Source: CAYOID01 sp964573115
GTDB taxonomy: Bacteria > Desulfobacterota > Desulfovibrionia > Desulfovibrionales > Desulfothermaceae
Length of the DNA stretch: 64,000 bases
NCBI GenBank assembly: GCA_964573115.1
Contig: CAZNIP010000004.1
Span: 1 to 64,000, forward strand
Direction: 5' to 3'
A model generated the notes under the pieces. The model made no database searches. It worked only from the letters and a program-made list of their open reading frames with translations, and was not told the origin of the DNA. Of the stretch, positions 15,027-23,830 are shown piece after piece. How positions within the stretch are numbered: position 1 is the stretch's first letter; every line of letters begins with the position of its first letter. A program made the translations under genes and the position numbers.

Positions 15027-16448
15027 TCATCCTGACCCGGGCTCTGGCTTGAGAGGAATGCCCCACGTCTTCATGCGCTTCCAGACTGCTGTCCGGCTGA
15101 TGCCCAGCTGCCTGGCCACCTCTGCCTTGTTCCATTCGTGCTCCTCAAGCAGCTCCAGGAGCCCCTCCTTCTCGATCTTGACCCCTGTCCGGCGGCCTGT
15201 GGACGGGTGCGAACCCCCTTTTTTTCCAGGTCTGCCGCCCGGCCTGCCTCTTTCCCTGACCTCTCCAGGCAGGTCGTTGACCCGGATCGTGTCCCGGGAG
15301 GCCAGGACAAAGGCATGTTCCACAGCGTTCTCCAGCTCCCGGACGTTGCCGGGCCAGTCATAGTCCATGATCAGCCGCATGGCCTGGGGCTCCATCCCCT
15401 TGATGCGCTGACCGGTCTGTTGGTTCTGCTTGGCGATGAAATGGCTGACCAGCAGGGGCAGGTCGTCCCGGCGCTGACGCAGGGGAGGCAGCTGGATGGG
15501 AAAGACCTTGAGCCGATAGTACAGGTCCTGGCGGAAGATCCCCTGGGCCACCAGGGATGCCAGGTCGCGGTGGGTGGCCACGATGACCCGGATATCGATC
15601 TTCCGGGGCCTGGACTCCCCGACCCGCTCCACTTCACGTTCCTGCAGAATACGCAGGAGCTTGACCTGAACGGGCTGACTGAGCTCCCCGATTTCGTCCA
15701 GAAAAATGGAGCCGCCGTGGGCTTCTTCGAAACGGCCCCGCCTGTCCCTGACCGCTCCGGTGAAGGCCCCCTTGACGTGCCCGAAGAGCTCGCTCTCCAG
15801 GAGGGACTCGGTCAAAGCAGAGCAGTTCACGGTCACGAAAGGCTGGTCTGCCTGGTCGCTGTTGTAGTGAATGGCGCTGGCAATGAGCTCCTTGCCGGTT
15901 CCGCTTTCCCCCTGAATGAGGACCGTTGCCCTGCTTGCCGCCGCGGCCCTGACCCTGGAGAAGACCTCCTGCATGGCCTCGCTCTTGCCCAGGATGTTGG
16001 CAAAGCTGTAGTGTTCGGCCAGGAGCCGGCTGGCCTCTTCAGCCTTGTGCCGCGCTCTGTGCAGCTCGGTCATATCGGTCACGGTCTCCACAATGCCGAT
16101 GACCTGGCCATCATCGTCCTTGACCACTCTGGCCTGTTTGATGACCGGGACATCCCGGCCCTCCCGGTGGCGAAGGACGCATTCCCTGGCTTCAGGGCGC
16201 TCACGCTCAAGGATGCCGCACTTGCGGACATCGGCAGGGCAGACCCTGCCGAAGCAGCGGCTGAATCCAAGAATTTCGCAGGATCTGCCCAGGGCTTCCG
16301 AGGAGGCGAAGCCGGTGATCCGTTCCATGGACCTGTTCCAGGAGGTGATTCGGCCCTGGGTGTCCAGGGTGAAGACCCCTTCGGCCATGGAATCCATGAT
16401 CTGGTTCAGAAAGCGGACGTTCCAGACCGCATGCGTTGTGTCGGACAT
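15027..16448 (-). CDS. Sigma-54-dependent transcriptional activator (PAS-AAA+-Fis HTH), EBP2
   Basis: 473 aa from the ATG preceded by AAGGAG. PAS domain with Cys at 57, 65, 70 and 77; linker; sigma-54 AAA+ domain with GESGTGKE and an intact GAFTGA; low-complexity RPGGRPGKKGG linker; Fis HTH (NKAEVARQLGISRTAVW). No receiver domain. The Cys-rich PAS parallels EBP1 and suggests redox or sulfur sensing. The upstream region has tandem GGTAACGTT sites that also occur upstream of the thioredoxin sigma-54 promoter, so thioredoxin is a likely target. Confidence 0.92.
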   Translation of the reverse strand: MSDTTHAVWNVRFLNQIMDSMAEGVFTLDTQGRITSWNRSMERITGFASSEALGRSCEILGFSRCFGRVCPADVRKCGILERERPEARECVLRHREGRDVPVIKQARVVKDDDGQVIGIVETVTDMTELHRARHKAEEASRLLAEHYSFANILGKSEAMQEVFSRVRAAAASRATVLIQGESGTGKELIASAIHYNSDQADQPFVTVNCSALTESLLESELFGHVKGAFTGAVRDRRGRFEEAHGGSIFLDEIGELSQPVQVKLLRILQEREVERVGESRPRKIDIRVIVATHRDLASLVAQGIFRQDLYYRLKVFPIQLPPLRQRRDDLPLLVSHFIAKQNQQTGQRIKGMEPQAMRLIMDYDWPGNVRELENAVEHAFVLASRDTIRVNDLPGEVRERGRPGGRPGKKGGSHPSTGRRTGVKIEKEGLLELLEEHEWNKAEVARQLGISRTAVWKRMKTWGIPLKPEPGSG

Positions 16449-16510
16449 GGCCACTCCTTGATCTGCCGGGCATGCTAGGACATCGCCCACCGACGAGCGA
16501 GTCAGCACAA

Positions 16511-16530
16511 AACGTTACCGTAACGTTACC
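16511..16530. promoter_or_regulatory. Tandem AACGTTACC operator between EBP2 and MarR genes
   Basis: AACGTTACC occurs twice with an 11-bp period, and GTAACGTTAC (16520-16529) is a perfect palindrome. The location between divergent regulators suggests a site for EBP2 or MarR. Related GGTAACGTTCC and GGTAACGG copies lie at 23303-23348. Confidence 0.6.
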
Positions 16531-16582
16531 ATGGTCTGTCAAGGCCCTTGACAATCGGCAGACGCCATGAATAATTCGTATC

Positions 16583-17071
16583 ATGAACTCTCGAAACCAT
16601 CAGGATCGATCGGAGCAGGCAGGGCTGCTCTGCTTTCAGGCGGAAAAACTGCAGACGTTGATCAATGAGCTCGTCAAGTGCTGCGAAGACCGACAGACCT
16701 ATGAAACCCAGCGTTTTGGCCTGCCCTGCTCCGAGGCCCGCTGCCTCCTGCTCTTCAAGGACGAACGTTACCTGACGGTCAAATGCCTGGCCAGGAGGAT
16801 GGGCCTGGCCAAGAGCCGAGTGACCAAGCTCATCAGCGGGCTGCTGGACAAAAAGCTGGTGGAGCGGATCAGCGACCCCCAGGACACGCGGTACAAGCTG
16901 ATCTGCCTGACCCGGGCCGGTCAGGACAGGCTCCTCGAGATCGAGTCCTTTCAGCAGCAGCTCTTCACAGACCTCTTGAGCCGGCTCTCCCCGGAAGACA
17001 GGGACCATGCCCTCTTTCATCTGGAAAAGATCCGGGACAGCATGGAGGCTGTCAAGCGAACCCTGGAGTAG
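16583..17071 (+). CDS. MarR-family transcriptional regulator, cysteine-rich
   Basis: 162 aa with a central winged helix (LTVKCLARRMGLAKSRVTKLISGLLDKKLVERISDPQDTRYKLICLT), including the MarR wing DxRxK-like DTRYK. Cys at 17, 33, 34, 49, 54 and 68 suggest redox or sulfur sensing, as in OhrR-type MarR proteins. It is divergent from EBP2 and upstream of the RND exporter gene, a usual MarR target (inference). I see no strong ribosome site before the only reasonable ATG. Confidence 0.88.
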   Translation: MNSRNHQDRSEQAGLLCFQAEKLQTLINELVKCCEDRQTYETQRFGLPCSEARCLLLFKDERYLTVKCLARRMGLAKSRVTKLISGLLDKKLVERISDPQDTRYKLICLTRAGQDRLLEIESFQQQLFTDLLSRLSPEDRDHALFHLEKIRDSMEAVKRTLE

Positions 17072-17259
17072 AAAGGTGCCGATTTTGTTTCACGGCATGA
17101 CCTTTTTGGCCGAAGACATGCAATGATGGTTGCTCTGACTGCTGACCTGAACACCAGTGATCACCTTTCAGGTGAGGACCCTTTGAGCCCGGGTCGAACA
17201 GGACATCGCCGTCCAGCCCCAAACATCAACAACACTGCGAACATCAAGGAAGTCTGTCC

Positions 17260-20127
17260 ATGAGTCTGGCCACCCGCACGAGCGATACCTCCACCCACCA
17301 CCCTCAAGCCGTGTTTGCCGTTGTGGGGGCCCTGACCCTCGCTCTGGTCATCCTGGCCCTGCTGCCCACGCTCTGGCCCGGAGCCTTTTCAGCCCTTCAT
17401 GGGGTCACGGTCGATACCGACCCGGAAAACATGCTCAGCCGGGATGAGCCGGTGCGGGTCTTTCACAACCGGATGAAAGAAACCTTCAACCTCCATGACA
17501 TGATCGTGGTCGGCGTGGTCAACGAGGCCCATCCCCAGGGGGTGTTCAACAAGGACACCCTCCGCCGGGTCTACGAGCTGACCGAGTTTGCCCAAACCCT
17601 TCAGGGCGAGGCCGTGGGCCGGGACGATCCGGCCGCGGGCGTTGTCCGGGCGGACATCATCGCCCCCTCTACTGTGGACAACATTGAGCAGGGCGGTGTC
17701 GGCACCGTGCGCTTTGAATGGCTCATGCGCCAGCCCCCGGCCAACGACGAGCAGGCCCTGGAGGTCAAGAACAAGGCACAGGACATCCCCTTCCTCAACG
17801 GGACGCTGGTTTCAGAAGACGGCGGGGCCCTGGCCGTCTATCTGCCCATCACGGCCAAGAAGCTGAGCTACGAGATCTGGTCCAAGCTGAACCAGAAGAT
17901 CTCCACTTTTGACGGGGCTGAAGAATGGCACATCACCGGACTGCCTGTGGCCAACGACGTCTTTGGGGTGGCCATGTTCAAGCAGATGGCCATTTCCGCC
18001 CCTCTGGCCATGCTGGTCATCTTCGTGCTCTTGTTCTTCTTTTTCCGAAAGCTCATCCTGATCATGTCCCCCCTGCTCGTGGCCATGGCTTCGGTCCTTC
18101 TGACCATGTCCCTGCTGGTCATCACCGGCAACACCATCCACATCATGAGCTCCATGATCCCGATCTTCATCATGCCCATCGCGGTCCTGGACTCAGTGCA
18201 CATCCTGTCCGAGTTCTTTGACTGCTACCAGGGCACCAGGGACCGGGTCTACACCATCCGCCACACCATCGAAACCCTGTTCCTGCCCATGCTCTACACC
18301 TCGGTGACCTCAGCCGCCGGCTTCGCCTCCCTGGCCCTGACCCCGATCCCCCCTGTTCAGGTCTTCGGCATCTTTGTGGCCCTGGGCATCATGGCTGCCT
18401 GGCTGTTGACCATCACCCTGATTCCGGCCTTCATCATGTTCATCCCTGAATCCAGGCTGGAAAACTTCGGCATGCAGGCCAAAGAGGTCGAGACCTACGC
18501 CAGCACCTCCCTCATGGGCCGGATTCTGGCCTTTGTGGGCAGTTCCACCTATCGCAGGAGCAAGGTCTACTTGGCTGCCACGGTGGTCCTGGTGGCCGTC
18601 TCCGGCTACGGCATTTCCCAGATCGTGATCAATGACAACCCCACCAAGTGGTTCAAGAAAGACCATCCCATCCGTATCGCCGACAAGGTCCTCAACGAGC
18701 ACTTCGGCGGGACCTACATGGCCTACCTCCACCTCGAGCCCAGAGACGGTGAGGTCTCCATGGGCGAGGCCATGGCCGGTTTCCAGTCCAGGCTGACGTC
18801 CTTTGCGGCGGAGGAGGCCTTTGAACCCAAGACCCCTGATCTGGCGGACCGGCTTGGGGACAGGGCCGAAAGCCTGGCTCAGGATGCCCGGTCCATGCAG
18901 GCCGTGCTCGAAGACCTCAACCGGTTTGTCCGTCAGCAGCTGGACCAGGCTTCCGGGGCCGCGGCCTACGCCTGGGAGGAGCTCCTCCTCTTCCTGGATC
19001 AGGAGGCCAACCGCAGCCATGTCTTCAAAGACCCTGACGTGCTGGAGTACATCTCCGAACTGGAGCAGGCCCTCCTGGAGACCGGGGTGGTGGGCAAGAG
19101 CAACTCTTTGCCGGACATCGTCAAGACCGTTCACCGGGAACTCTTTCAGGGCAAGCCCGAGGCCTTCAGGATCCCGGACAGTGCCAAGGCCGTGGCCCAG
19201 ACCCTGGTCACCTACCAGTCCAGTCACCGCCCCCAGGACCTCTGGCACTTCGTGACCCCCGACTATAGGCAGTCCAGCCTCTGGGTTCAGCTCAAGAGCG
19301 GGGACAACAGGGACATGAGCCAGGTGGTCGAGGCTGTGGACCGCTTCATGGAGGCCAATCCGGCCCCGCACACCCTGCAGGCGGACTGGTTCGGCCTGAC
19401 CTACATCAACGTCATCTGGCAGGGCAAGATGGTCAGTGGCATGCTCAAGGCCTTTCTGGGCAGCTTCCTGGTTGTCATGCTCATGATGACCCTGCTCTTC
19501 AGATCCGCCCTGTGGGGCATCCTGTCCATGGTCCCGCTCACGGTGACCATCGCCCTGATCTACGGAACCATCGGCCTGGTGGGCAAGAACTACGACATGC
19601 CGGTGGCGGTCCTGTCCTCGCTGACCATCGGACTGGCCGTGGACTTTGCCATCCATTTCCTGGTCCGCGCCAGATCCATCCACGCCGACCATGCCCAGTG
19701 GACCAAGGCCATCCCCCGCGTTTTCGGGGAGCCGGCCCGGGCGATCATGCGCAACATCGCGGTCATTGCCGTGGGCTTCACCCCGCTGCTGCTGGCCCCG
19801 CTGCTGCCATACGTGACCGTGGGCCTGTTCATGGCTTCGATCCTGCTCGTGTCCGGGGCCACGACCCTGCTCATCCTGCCGGCCCTGATCCGCCACCTGG
19901 AGCCCCTGCTCTTCCCCAGGACGCGCAGGGTGTCCCTGTTCTGCAACAGAGGCACGTGTGCCGTCAGCGCCGTGGCCGCCCTGGCCCTGGTGATCGTCAA
20001 TGTCCAGCAGTTCCTCCGGCTGGGATGGACCCACTGGACCTGGATCAGTCTGGCTGCATTGCCCGTGCTGTTTTTGGTCTGCGGCGTCATGTCCAGGCGC
20101 ACGAGCTGTGCCCCTGAGGAGTCCTGA
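17260..20127 (+). CDS. RND-superfamily (MMPL-type) exporter
   Basis: 955 aa with two repeated halves, each a large periplasmic loop plus a bundle of membrane helices (first bundle about 240-400, second about 720-900), and a GLAVDFAIHFLVRARSI segment typical of this exporter type. Such transporters, usually next to an outer-membrane lipoprotein-sorting-like gene and a beta-barrel gene, are thought to move lipidic or hydrophobic substrates to the outer membrane. The substrate is unknown here. It is the first of three genes and lies downstream of MarR. Confidence 0.88.
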   Translation: MSLATRTSDTSTHHPQAVFAVVGALTLALVILALLPTLWPGAFSALHGVTVDTDPENMLSRDEPVRVFHNRMKETFNLHDMIVVGVVNEAHPQGVFNKDTLRRVYELTEFAQTLQGEAVGRDDPAAGVVRADIIAPSTVDNIEQGGVGTVRFEWLMRQPPANDEQALEVKNKAQDIPFLNGTLVSEDGGALAVYLPITAKKLSYEIWSKLNQKISTFDGAEEWHITGLPVANDVFGVAMFKQMAISAPLAMLVIFVLLFFFFRKLILIMSPLLVAMASVLLTMSLLVITGNTIHIMSSMIPIFIMPIAVLDSVHILSEFFDCYQGTRDRVYTIRHTIETLFLPMLYTSVTSAAGFASLALTPIPPVQVFGIFVALGIMAAWLLTITLIPAFIMFIPESRLENFGMQAKEVETYASTSLMGRILAFVGSSTYRRSKVYLAATVVLVAVSGYGISQIVINDNPTKWFKKDHPIRIADKVLNEHFGGTYMAYLHLEPRDGEVSMGEAMAGFQSRLTSFAAEEAFEPKTPDLADRLGDRAESLAQDARSMQAVLEDLNRFVRQQLDQASGAAAYAWEELLLFLDQEANRSHVFKDPDVLEYISELEQALLETGVVGKSNSLPDIVKTVHRELFQGKPEAFRIPDSAKAVAQTLVTYQSSHRPQDLWHFVTPDYRQSSLWVQLKSGDNRDMSQVVEAVDRFMEANPAPHTLQADWFGLTYINVIWQGKMVSGMLKAFLGSFLVVMLMMTLLFRSALWGILSMVPLTVTIALIYGTIGLVGKNYDMPVAVLSSLTIGLAVDFAIHFLVRARSIHADHAQWTKAIPRVFGEPARAIMRNIAVIAVGFTPLLLAPLLPYVTVGLFMASILLVSGATTLLILPALIRHLEPLLFPRTRRVSLFCNRGTCAVSAVAALALVIVNVQQFLRLGWTHWTWISLAALPVLFLVCGVMSRRTSCAPEES

Positions 20128-20228
20128 ATGCCGTCCGGCCTCTCTGTCGTCGGCCTGACTCCGTCAACGTGCGGGGTCGAGTCGATGCGGGGCGAATGAT
20201 GAATGAGACAACACAGAGGAGTTTGATC

Positions 20229-21026
20229 ATGAAACGCTTGCTCTTTTCTTTCCTGGGATGCCTTCTTCTGTCCGCAGGATGGTCTGCAGCCTCTCTTGAG
20301 GCTGCTCCGTCTGTGGACGAGATCGTGGCCAGAGCCAACCACATGTCTTACTACCAGGGCCAGGACGGCAGGTCCCGGGTGGACATGACCATCACGGACC
20401 AGCAGGGCAGGACGAGGAACAAGTCCCTGACCATCCTGCGCAAGAACATGGACGACAAGGACCGGGAGCAGAGGTTCTACGTCTACTTCCACCGCCCGGC
20501 CGATGAACGGGGCACGGTCTTCCTGGTCTGGAAGCACGTGGGCAGTGACGACGACCGCTGGCTCTACCTTCCGGCCCTGGACGTGACCAAACGCATCGCT
20601 GCCTCGGATGAGCGCACCAGCTTCGTGGGCTCCCACTTCTTCTACGAGGATGTCTCCGGGCGGGGGATCCAGGAGGACGAGCACGAGCTGCTGCGAACCA
20701 CGGATAATTACTATGTCGTCAAAAATACTCCCAAAAAGCCCGAAGCAGTGGAGTTCGACCACTACCTCACCTACATCCACAAGCAGAGCTTCATCCCGGT
20801 CAGAGCCGAGTACTACCGGGGCGAGACCAAGTACAGGGAGCTCTCCGTGCTCGAAGTGGACGGGATCCAGGGCTACACCACCATTGTCAAGCAGAAGATG
20901 AGCGATCTGGAAAGCGGCGGCCACACGGTCCTCGAGTTCAGCAATGTGGCCTACGACCTGGGACTGCCGGAGGACATCTTCACCGAGAGGTACCTGCGCC
21001 GGGCTCCGAGGGAGCATCTCCGTTAA
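20229..21026 (+). CDS. Outer-membrane lipoprotein-sorting (LolA/LolB-like fold) protein
   Basis: 265 aa from the ATG after GGAGTTTG. Signal peptide (about 1-26, ending EAAPS). The body has features of the COG2834-type family: VDEIVARANHMSYYQGQDGRSRVDMTI at the start, then RFYVYFHRPADERGT and DDDRWLYLPALDVTKRI. These periplasmic half-barrels bind lipids or hydrophobic cargo. Position between an RND exporter and an outer-membrane barrel suggests a periplasmic shuttle for the same cargo. Confidence 0.85.
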   Translation: MKRLLFSFLGCLLLSAGWSAASLEAAPSVDEIVARANHMSYYQGQDGRSRVDMTITDQQGRTRNKSLTILRKNMDDKDREQRFYVYFHRPADERGTVFLVWKHVGSDDDRWLYLPALDVTKRIAASDERTSFVGSHFFYEDVSGRGIQEDEHELLRTTDNYYVVKNTPKKPEAVEFDHYLTYIHKQSFIPVRAEYYRGETKYRELSVLEVDGIQGYTTIVKQKMSDLESGGHTVLEFSNVAYDLGLPEDIFTERYLRRAPREHLR

Positions 21027-21062
21027 AATCTTTGGGACCGGAAGACCGGCCCCAAAGATTTT
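21025..21062 (+). terminator. Long hairpin between lipoprotein-sorting and barrel genes
   Basis: AAAATCTTTGGG and CCCAAAGATTTT pair, with an inner CCGG/CCGG and loop AAGA: 16 pairs with one mismatch. The stop codon of the upstream gene is in the left arm. It likely attenuates transcription or protects mRNA between genes 2 and 3 of this trio. Confidence 0.65.
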
Positions 21063-21105
21063 AAAGAGGGTTAAAGAGATAAACTGCGCTTCAACGAGGA
21101 CGCTC

Positions 21106-22695
21106 ATGAACATTTGGCCTTTTGGCGGGCCCCTCTGGCAGCTGTCCTGGCCTTGGGTTGTGCTCGGGTTCCTGCTGGCCGTGTGCCTTTTCGGAGGGTC
21201 AGCCTCCGGTGTTCAAGCCAGGGAGCCGGCCTTGCCGGCCGGGCTCCAGCAGGTGCAGGATCAGGTCCAGGAGGCTCCCCGGGAGCCTGCCCTGCCCCAG
21301 GGACTTGGAAAGGGCGAAGAGGCAACTGATGAGCCCGCCCTCCCCTCCGGGCTCGAACAGGGTTCAGGGACAAAGGAGCCGTCGCTGCCCTCGGGGCTTT
21401 CGTCGCCCACAAAGCCCGAACCCGAGCTGCCTGCCGGTCTGGCCGGGGAGTCTCAGGAGAGTGATGAAGCCTCGGGCGCAACAGGTGACAGAGAGGCCGG
21501 ATGGTGGGGCAGCCTGGACCTGCCGGTGTATGGGTATCTGGAAGGCCGAGTGGGGCCGAGGCTCCAGTCCGACCCTGTTCAGTCCAAGGACGCCACCCTG
21601 GGTGAAGTCCGGCTGCAGCTGCAGAGCGAAAAGTACTGGGACACGGCCACGCTGGACCTCACGGCCGATGCCGTCCTTGACGGCGTGGCCGAGGAGGCCG
21701 ATCTGGATGTGCGCCAGCTCCGGCTGACCTTTTCCCCCCTGGACTCGATGGACGTGCGGGTCGGGCGGCAGGTCCTGTCCTGGGGGACCGGGGACCTGAT
21801 CTTCATCAATGACCTCTTTCCCAAGGACTGGGTCTCCTTCTTGATCGGCCGGGACGAGGAATACCTCAAGGCCCCTGGCAATGCGGTCCGCATCGGGTGG
21901 TTCACCGAGCTGGTCAATGTGAACCTGGTCTATTCCCCGAAATTCGATCCGGACCGCTTCATCACAGGCGAGCGGCTCAGCTACTGGAATCCGGCTCTGG
22001 GTCGGATTGCCGGTGAAGACAATGAGGTCCGGACAGAGAAACCCGACGACTGGTTCGACGACGACGAGCTGGCCCTGCGGCTGTACAGGAACATCGCCGG
22101 CACCGAAGTGGCCCTGTACAGCTCCTTCGGATACTGGAAGAGCCCGGCCGGCCAGGACAGGGCATCCGGCAAGGCCGTCTTCCCCAGGCTCAACGTCTAC
22201 GGGGCCAGTGTTCAGGGCACGGTGGGACCGGGCATCGGAAATGTCGAGGTAGGGTACTACGATTCCAGGGAGGATCAAGGCGGGGACGACCCCTTTGTGA
22301 ACAACAGCGAAGTTCGGGTCCTGGTGGGCTACGAGCAGGAGCTGGCCACCGAGTTCACCGGGAGCGTCCAATACTATCTGGAGCACATGCTCGACTACGA
22401 TGACTACAGGGACAACCTGCCCCAGGGGGCAGAATCCAGGGATGAGGACCGTCACCTGCTGACCCTGCGCCTGACCAAACTGCTCATGAATCAGGACCTG
22501 ACCCTGTCCCTGTTCACCTTCTACTCCCCTTCGGACCAGGACGCCTACCTGCGCCCCGAAGCCAGGTACGAGCTCAGCGACGCCTGGACTGTGTCCACCG
22601 GAGGCAACCTCTTTGCGGGGGAAGATCCGAATTCCTTTTTCGGTCAGTTCGAGGACAACTCCAACTGGTATCTCAGCCTGCGCTACGCTTTCTGA
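21106..22695 (+). CDS. Outer-membrane beta-barrel protein (DUF1302-like) with EPALPxGL repeats
   Basis: 529 aa from the ATG after ACGAGGA. Signal peptide (about 1-35), then five copies of an 8-residue unit EP(A/S/E)LP(A/Q/S)GL spaced 16-18 residues apart (about 38-115). The barrel part has alternating strands, VRVGRQVLSWG, and a C-terminal strand ending WYLSLRYAF, an outer-membrane assembly signal. This resembles DUF1302/alginate-export-like barrels. It probably completes the export path of the neighbouring RND system. The repeat linker is Pro-rich and likely extended in the periplasm. Confidence 0.82.
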   Translation: MNIWPFGGPLWQLSWPWVVLGFLLAVCLFGGSASGVQAREPALPAGLQQVQDQVQEAPREPALPQGLGKGEEATDEPALPSGLEQGSGTKEPSLPSGLSSPTKPEPELPAGLAGESQESDEASGATGDREAGWWGSLDLPVYGYLEGRVGPRLQSDPVQSKDATLGEVRLQLQSEKYWDTATLDLTADAVLDGVAEEADLDVRQLRLTFSPLDSMDVRVGRQVLSWGTGDLIFINDLFPKDWVSFLIGRDEEYLKAPGNAVRIGWFTELVNVNLVYSPKFDPDRFITGERLSYWNPALGRIAGEDNEVRTEKPDDWFDDDELALRLYRNIAGTEVALYSSFGYWKSPAGQDRASGKAVFPRLNVYGASVQGTVGPGIGNVEVGYYDSREDQGGDDPFVNNSEVRVLVGYEQELATEFTGSVQYYLEHMLDYDDYRDNLPQGAESRDEDRHLLTLRLTKLLMNQDLTLSLFTFYSPSDQDAYLRPEARYELSDAWTVSTGGNLFAGEDPNSFFGQFEDNSNWYLSLRYAF

Positions 22696-22807
22696 TGTCA
22701 GCCCGGCCTCTGGCTGGGCTGACAGGTCGGTGGTCGAGGGTGGAGGGTTGAAGGAAGAAAAGATCCCCGGCATGTCGAGCATGGCTTCGACCCGGCCTGT
22801 TTGATCA
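22696..22807 (+). repeat. Repeat family A, copy 2, starting with a terminator-like hairpin
   Basis: TGTCAGCCC / GGGCTGACA (22696-22724) begins right after the stop of the barrel gene. A GA-rich stretch follows (GGTGGAGGGTTGAAGGAAG) and then TTGATCA. About 70 percent similar by eye to the copy at 8366-8470. The hairpin probably terminates the RND operon. Confidence 0.65.
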
Positions 22808-22810
22808 TAA

Positions 22811-22920
22811 CTCGTATGAAATTCGAAAGAAAGAACCCCTCAGCCCTGCGGGCAGCTCCCCTTGGAAAAGGGGAGCAGTCAGAGGTGCATCCTCGAAAGT
22901 TTCTGCCCTGATCAAACTGG
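22811..22920 (+). repeat. Repeat family B, copy 2
   Basis: CTCGTATGAAAT, GAACCCCTCAGCCCTGC, hairpin CTCCCCTTGGAAAAGGGGAG, CCTCGAAAGTTTCTGCC, TGATCAAACTGG. Closely similar to copies at 14427 and 49232. The 387-bp gap between the barrel and DUF2892 genes is filled by this element, repeat A and a hairpin. Confidence 0.75.
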
Positions 22921-22983
22921 CAGCTTTAAGCATAGGGCTATAGAAAGCTTTAATCCATTTTTGTCTATTTAAATCAAATAGAT

Positions 22984-23018
22984 ATGTTTCAACTTTGCCA
23001 GAGGCAAAGCTGAAACAT
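22984..23018 (+). repeat. GCC-AGA-GGC hairpin
   Basis: ATGTTTCA-A-CTTTGCC, loop AGA, GGCAAAG-C-TGAAACAT: 15 pairs with one mismatch. It lies 65 bp before the DUF2892 gene. The flank AAATCAAATAGATATG resembles the flank of the hairpin at 24008. Confidence 0.65.
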
Positions 23019-23082
23019 GACTGCATCAATCTCAATTCAATGATTCCATGCTGCCGGCGGCAGCACAGTGAGGGAGGACCAT

Positions 23083-23292
23083 ATGGGCATCAACAGGCTT
23101 CTGCGCGGCATTGCCGGATTTTTTATCCTGCTCAGCCTCGTTCTGGCGGTCTTCTTTTCGATGTGGTGGCTGCTGTTCACCGCTTTTGTCGGGGCAAACC
23201 TTCTCCAGTCGGCCTTCACCGAGTGGTGCCCGATGATGACTTTTCTGGAAAAAATCGGGTTTCGCAAAGAGGTTCCTGCTCCGAAACAGTGA
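23083..23292 (+). CDS. Small DUF2892-like membrane protein
   Basis: 69 aa from the ATG after GGGAGGACC. Two hydrophobic helices (about 6-24 and 26-44), and the C-terminal CPMMTFLEKIGF matches the YgaP-type DUF2892 pattern, in which a Cys-Pro motif precedes a short amphipathic tail. Such proteins are found alone or fused to rhodanese and are linked to sulfur or cyanide metabolism. Here it stands before a thioredoxin but is separated from it by a sigma-54 promoter. Confidence 0.75.
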   Translation: MGINRLLRGIAGFFILLSLVLAVFFSMWWLLFTAFVGANLLQSAFTEWCPMMTFLEKIGFRKEVPAPKQ

Positions 23293-23348
23293 GAACGTTC
23301 ATGGTAACGTTCCTCAGCGTTCCTCTGGAATCTTGGTAACGGTATGGA
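23291..23348 (+). promoter_or_regulatory. Cluster of AACGTT/GGTAACG sites upstream of the thioredoxin promoter
   Basis: AGAACGTTC, GGTAACGTTCC (23303-23313), CAGCGTTCC and TGGTAACGG lie 75-135 bp upstream of the -24 element, an enhancer-like position. They resemble the operator between EBP2 and MarR. Confidence 0.5.
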
Positions 23349-23380
23349 GGCCTTTTCTCCCTCTAAGGCCGCAAGGCCCA

Positions 23381-23415
23381 AAGACCCCGGCAGGCGTGAC
23401 GTCTGCCGGGGTCTT
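23381..23415 (+). terminator. 13-bp hairpin just upstream of the thioredoxin promoter
   Basis: AAGACCCCGGCAG and CTGCCGGGGTCTT pair perfectly around a 9-base loop. It ends 7 bp before the -24 element, so it could terminate readthrough from the DUF2892 gene. Confidence 0.6.
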
Positions 23416-23422
23416 CCAGTCC

Positions 23423-23438
23423 TGGCACTCTCTTTGCT
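23423..23438 (+). promoter_or_regulatory. Sigma-54 promoter of thioredoxin
   Basis: TGGCACTCTCTTTGCT matches both boxes of the -24/-12 consensus exactly (TGGCAC and TTGCT). It lies 65 bp upstream of the thioredoxin ATG. Confidence 0.85.
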
Positions 23439-23502
23439 TCCATACGAGAGCGTATCGGCAGGACAACGGACAGCCCATGAACATCAATACAGGAGAGGAT
23501 CT

Positions 23503-23817
23503 ATGACCAAGCAAGAGATTTCACAGGAACTCGAAGAGGCCATCAGCAGCGGGGTGGCCCTGCTCGACTTCAGCGCCTCCTGGTGCGGCCCGTGCAAGGC
23601 CCAGGAGCCGATCATCGAGCATCTGACCCAGAGCTATGACGGTCAGGCGGTGGTCAAAAAGGTCGACATTGACGAGCACAGGGACTTTGCCGTCAGAATG
23701 GGCATCCAGAGCGTGCCCACCCTGGTCCTGTTCAAAGACGGCCAGGAGGAGCAGCGGTTCATCGGGATGCAGAACAAGACGGTCCTGCAAAAGGCTTTGG
23801 ATGCTGCCCTGAACTGA
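23503..23817 (+). CDS. Thioredoxin
   Basis: 104 aa. Canonical SASWCGPCKAQEP active site (C28, C31), the cis-Pro segment SVPTLVLFKDG, and full thioredoxin length. It is cytoplasmic. AGGAGAGG lies before the ATG. The presence of its own near-perfect sigma-54 promoter and enhancer-like sites is unusual and suggests induction by a PAS-type activator, likely EBP2 encoded 7 kb upstream. It may reduce persulfides or peroxiredoxins, such as the selenoprotein nearby. Confidence 0.95.
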   Translation: MTKQEISQELEEAISSGVALLDFSASWCGPCKAQEPIIEHLTQSYDGQAVVKKVDIDEHRDFAVRMGIQSVPTLVLFKDGQEEQRFIGMQNKTVLQKALDAALN

Positions 23818-23830
23818 AAAAAAACCGTGG

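Noticed and set aside
16531..16582. TTGACA/ATAATT sigma-70 promoter for MarR
   Set aside because: The start point would fall at or inside the MarR start codon, leaving no leader. I could not support it over chance.
18310..20034. Long minus-strand ORF opposite the RND exporter gene
   Set aside because: It is antisense to a clear 955-aa membrane protein, is rich in Gly/His/Gln/Asp, and shows no domain; it results from GC-rich codon use.
22805..23035. Minus-strand ORF of 76 codons, with a similar one at 49262-49468
   Set aside because: The shared residues come from repeat family B. The frames differ in length and context and have no ribosome site.
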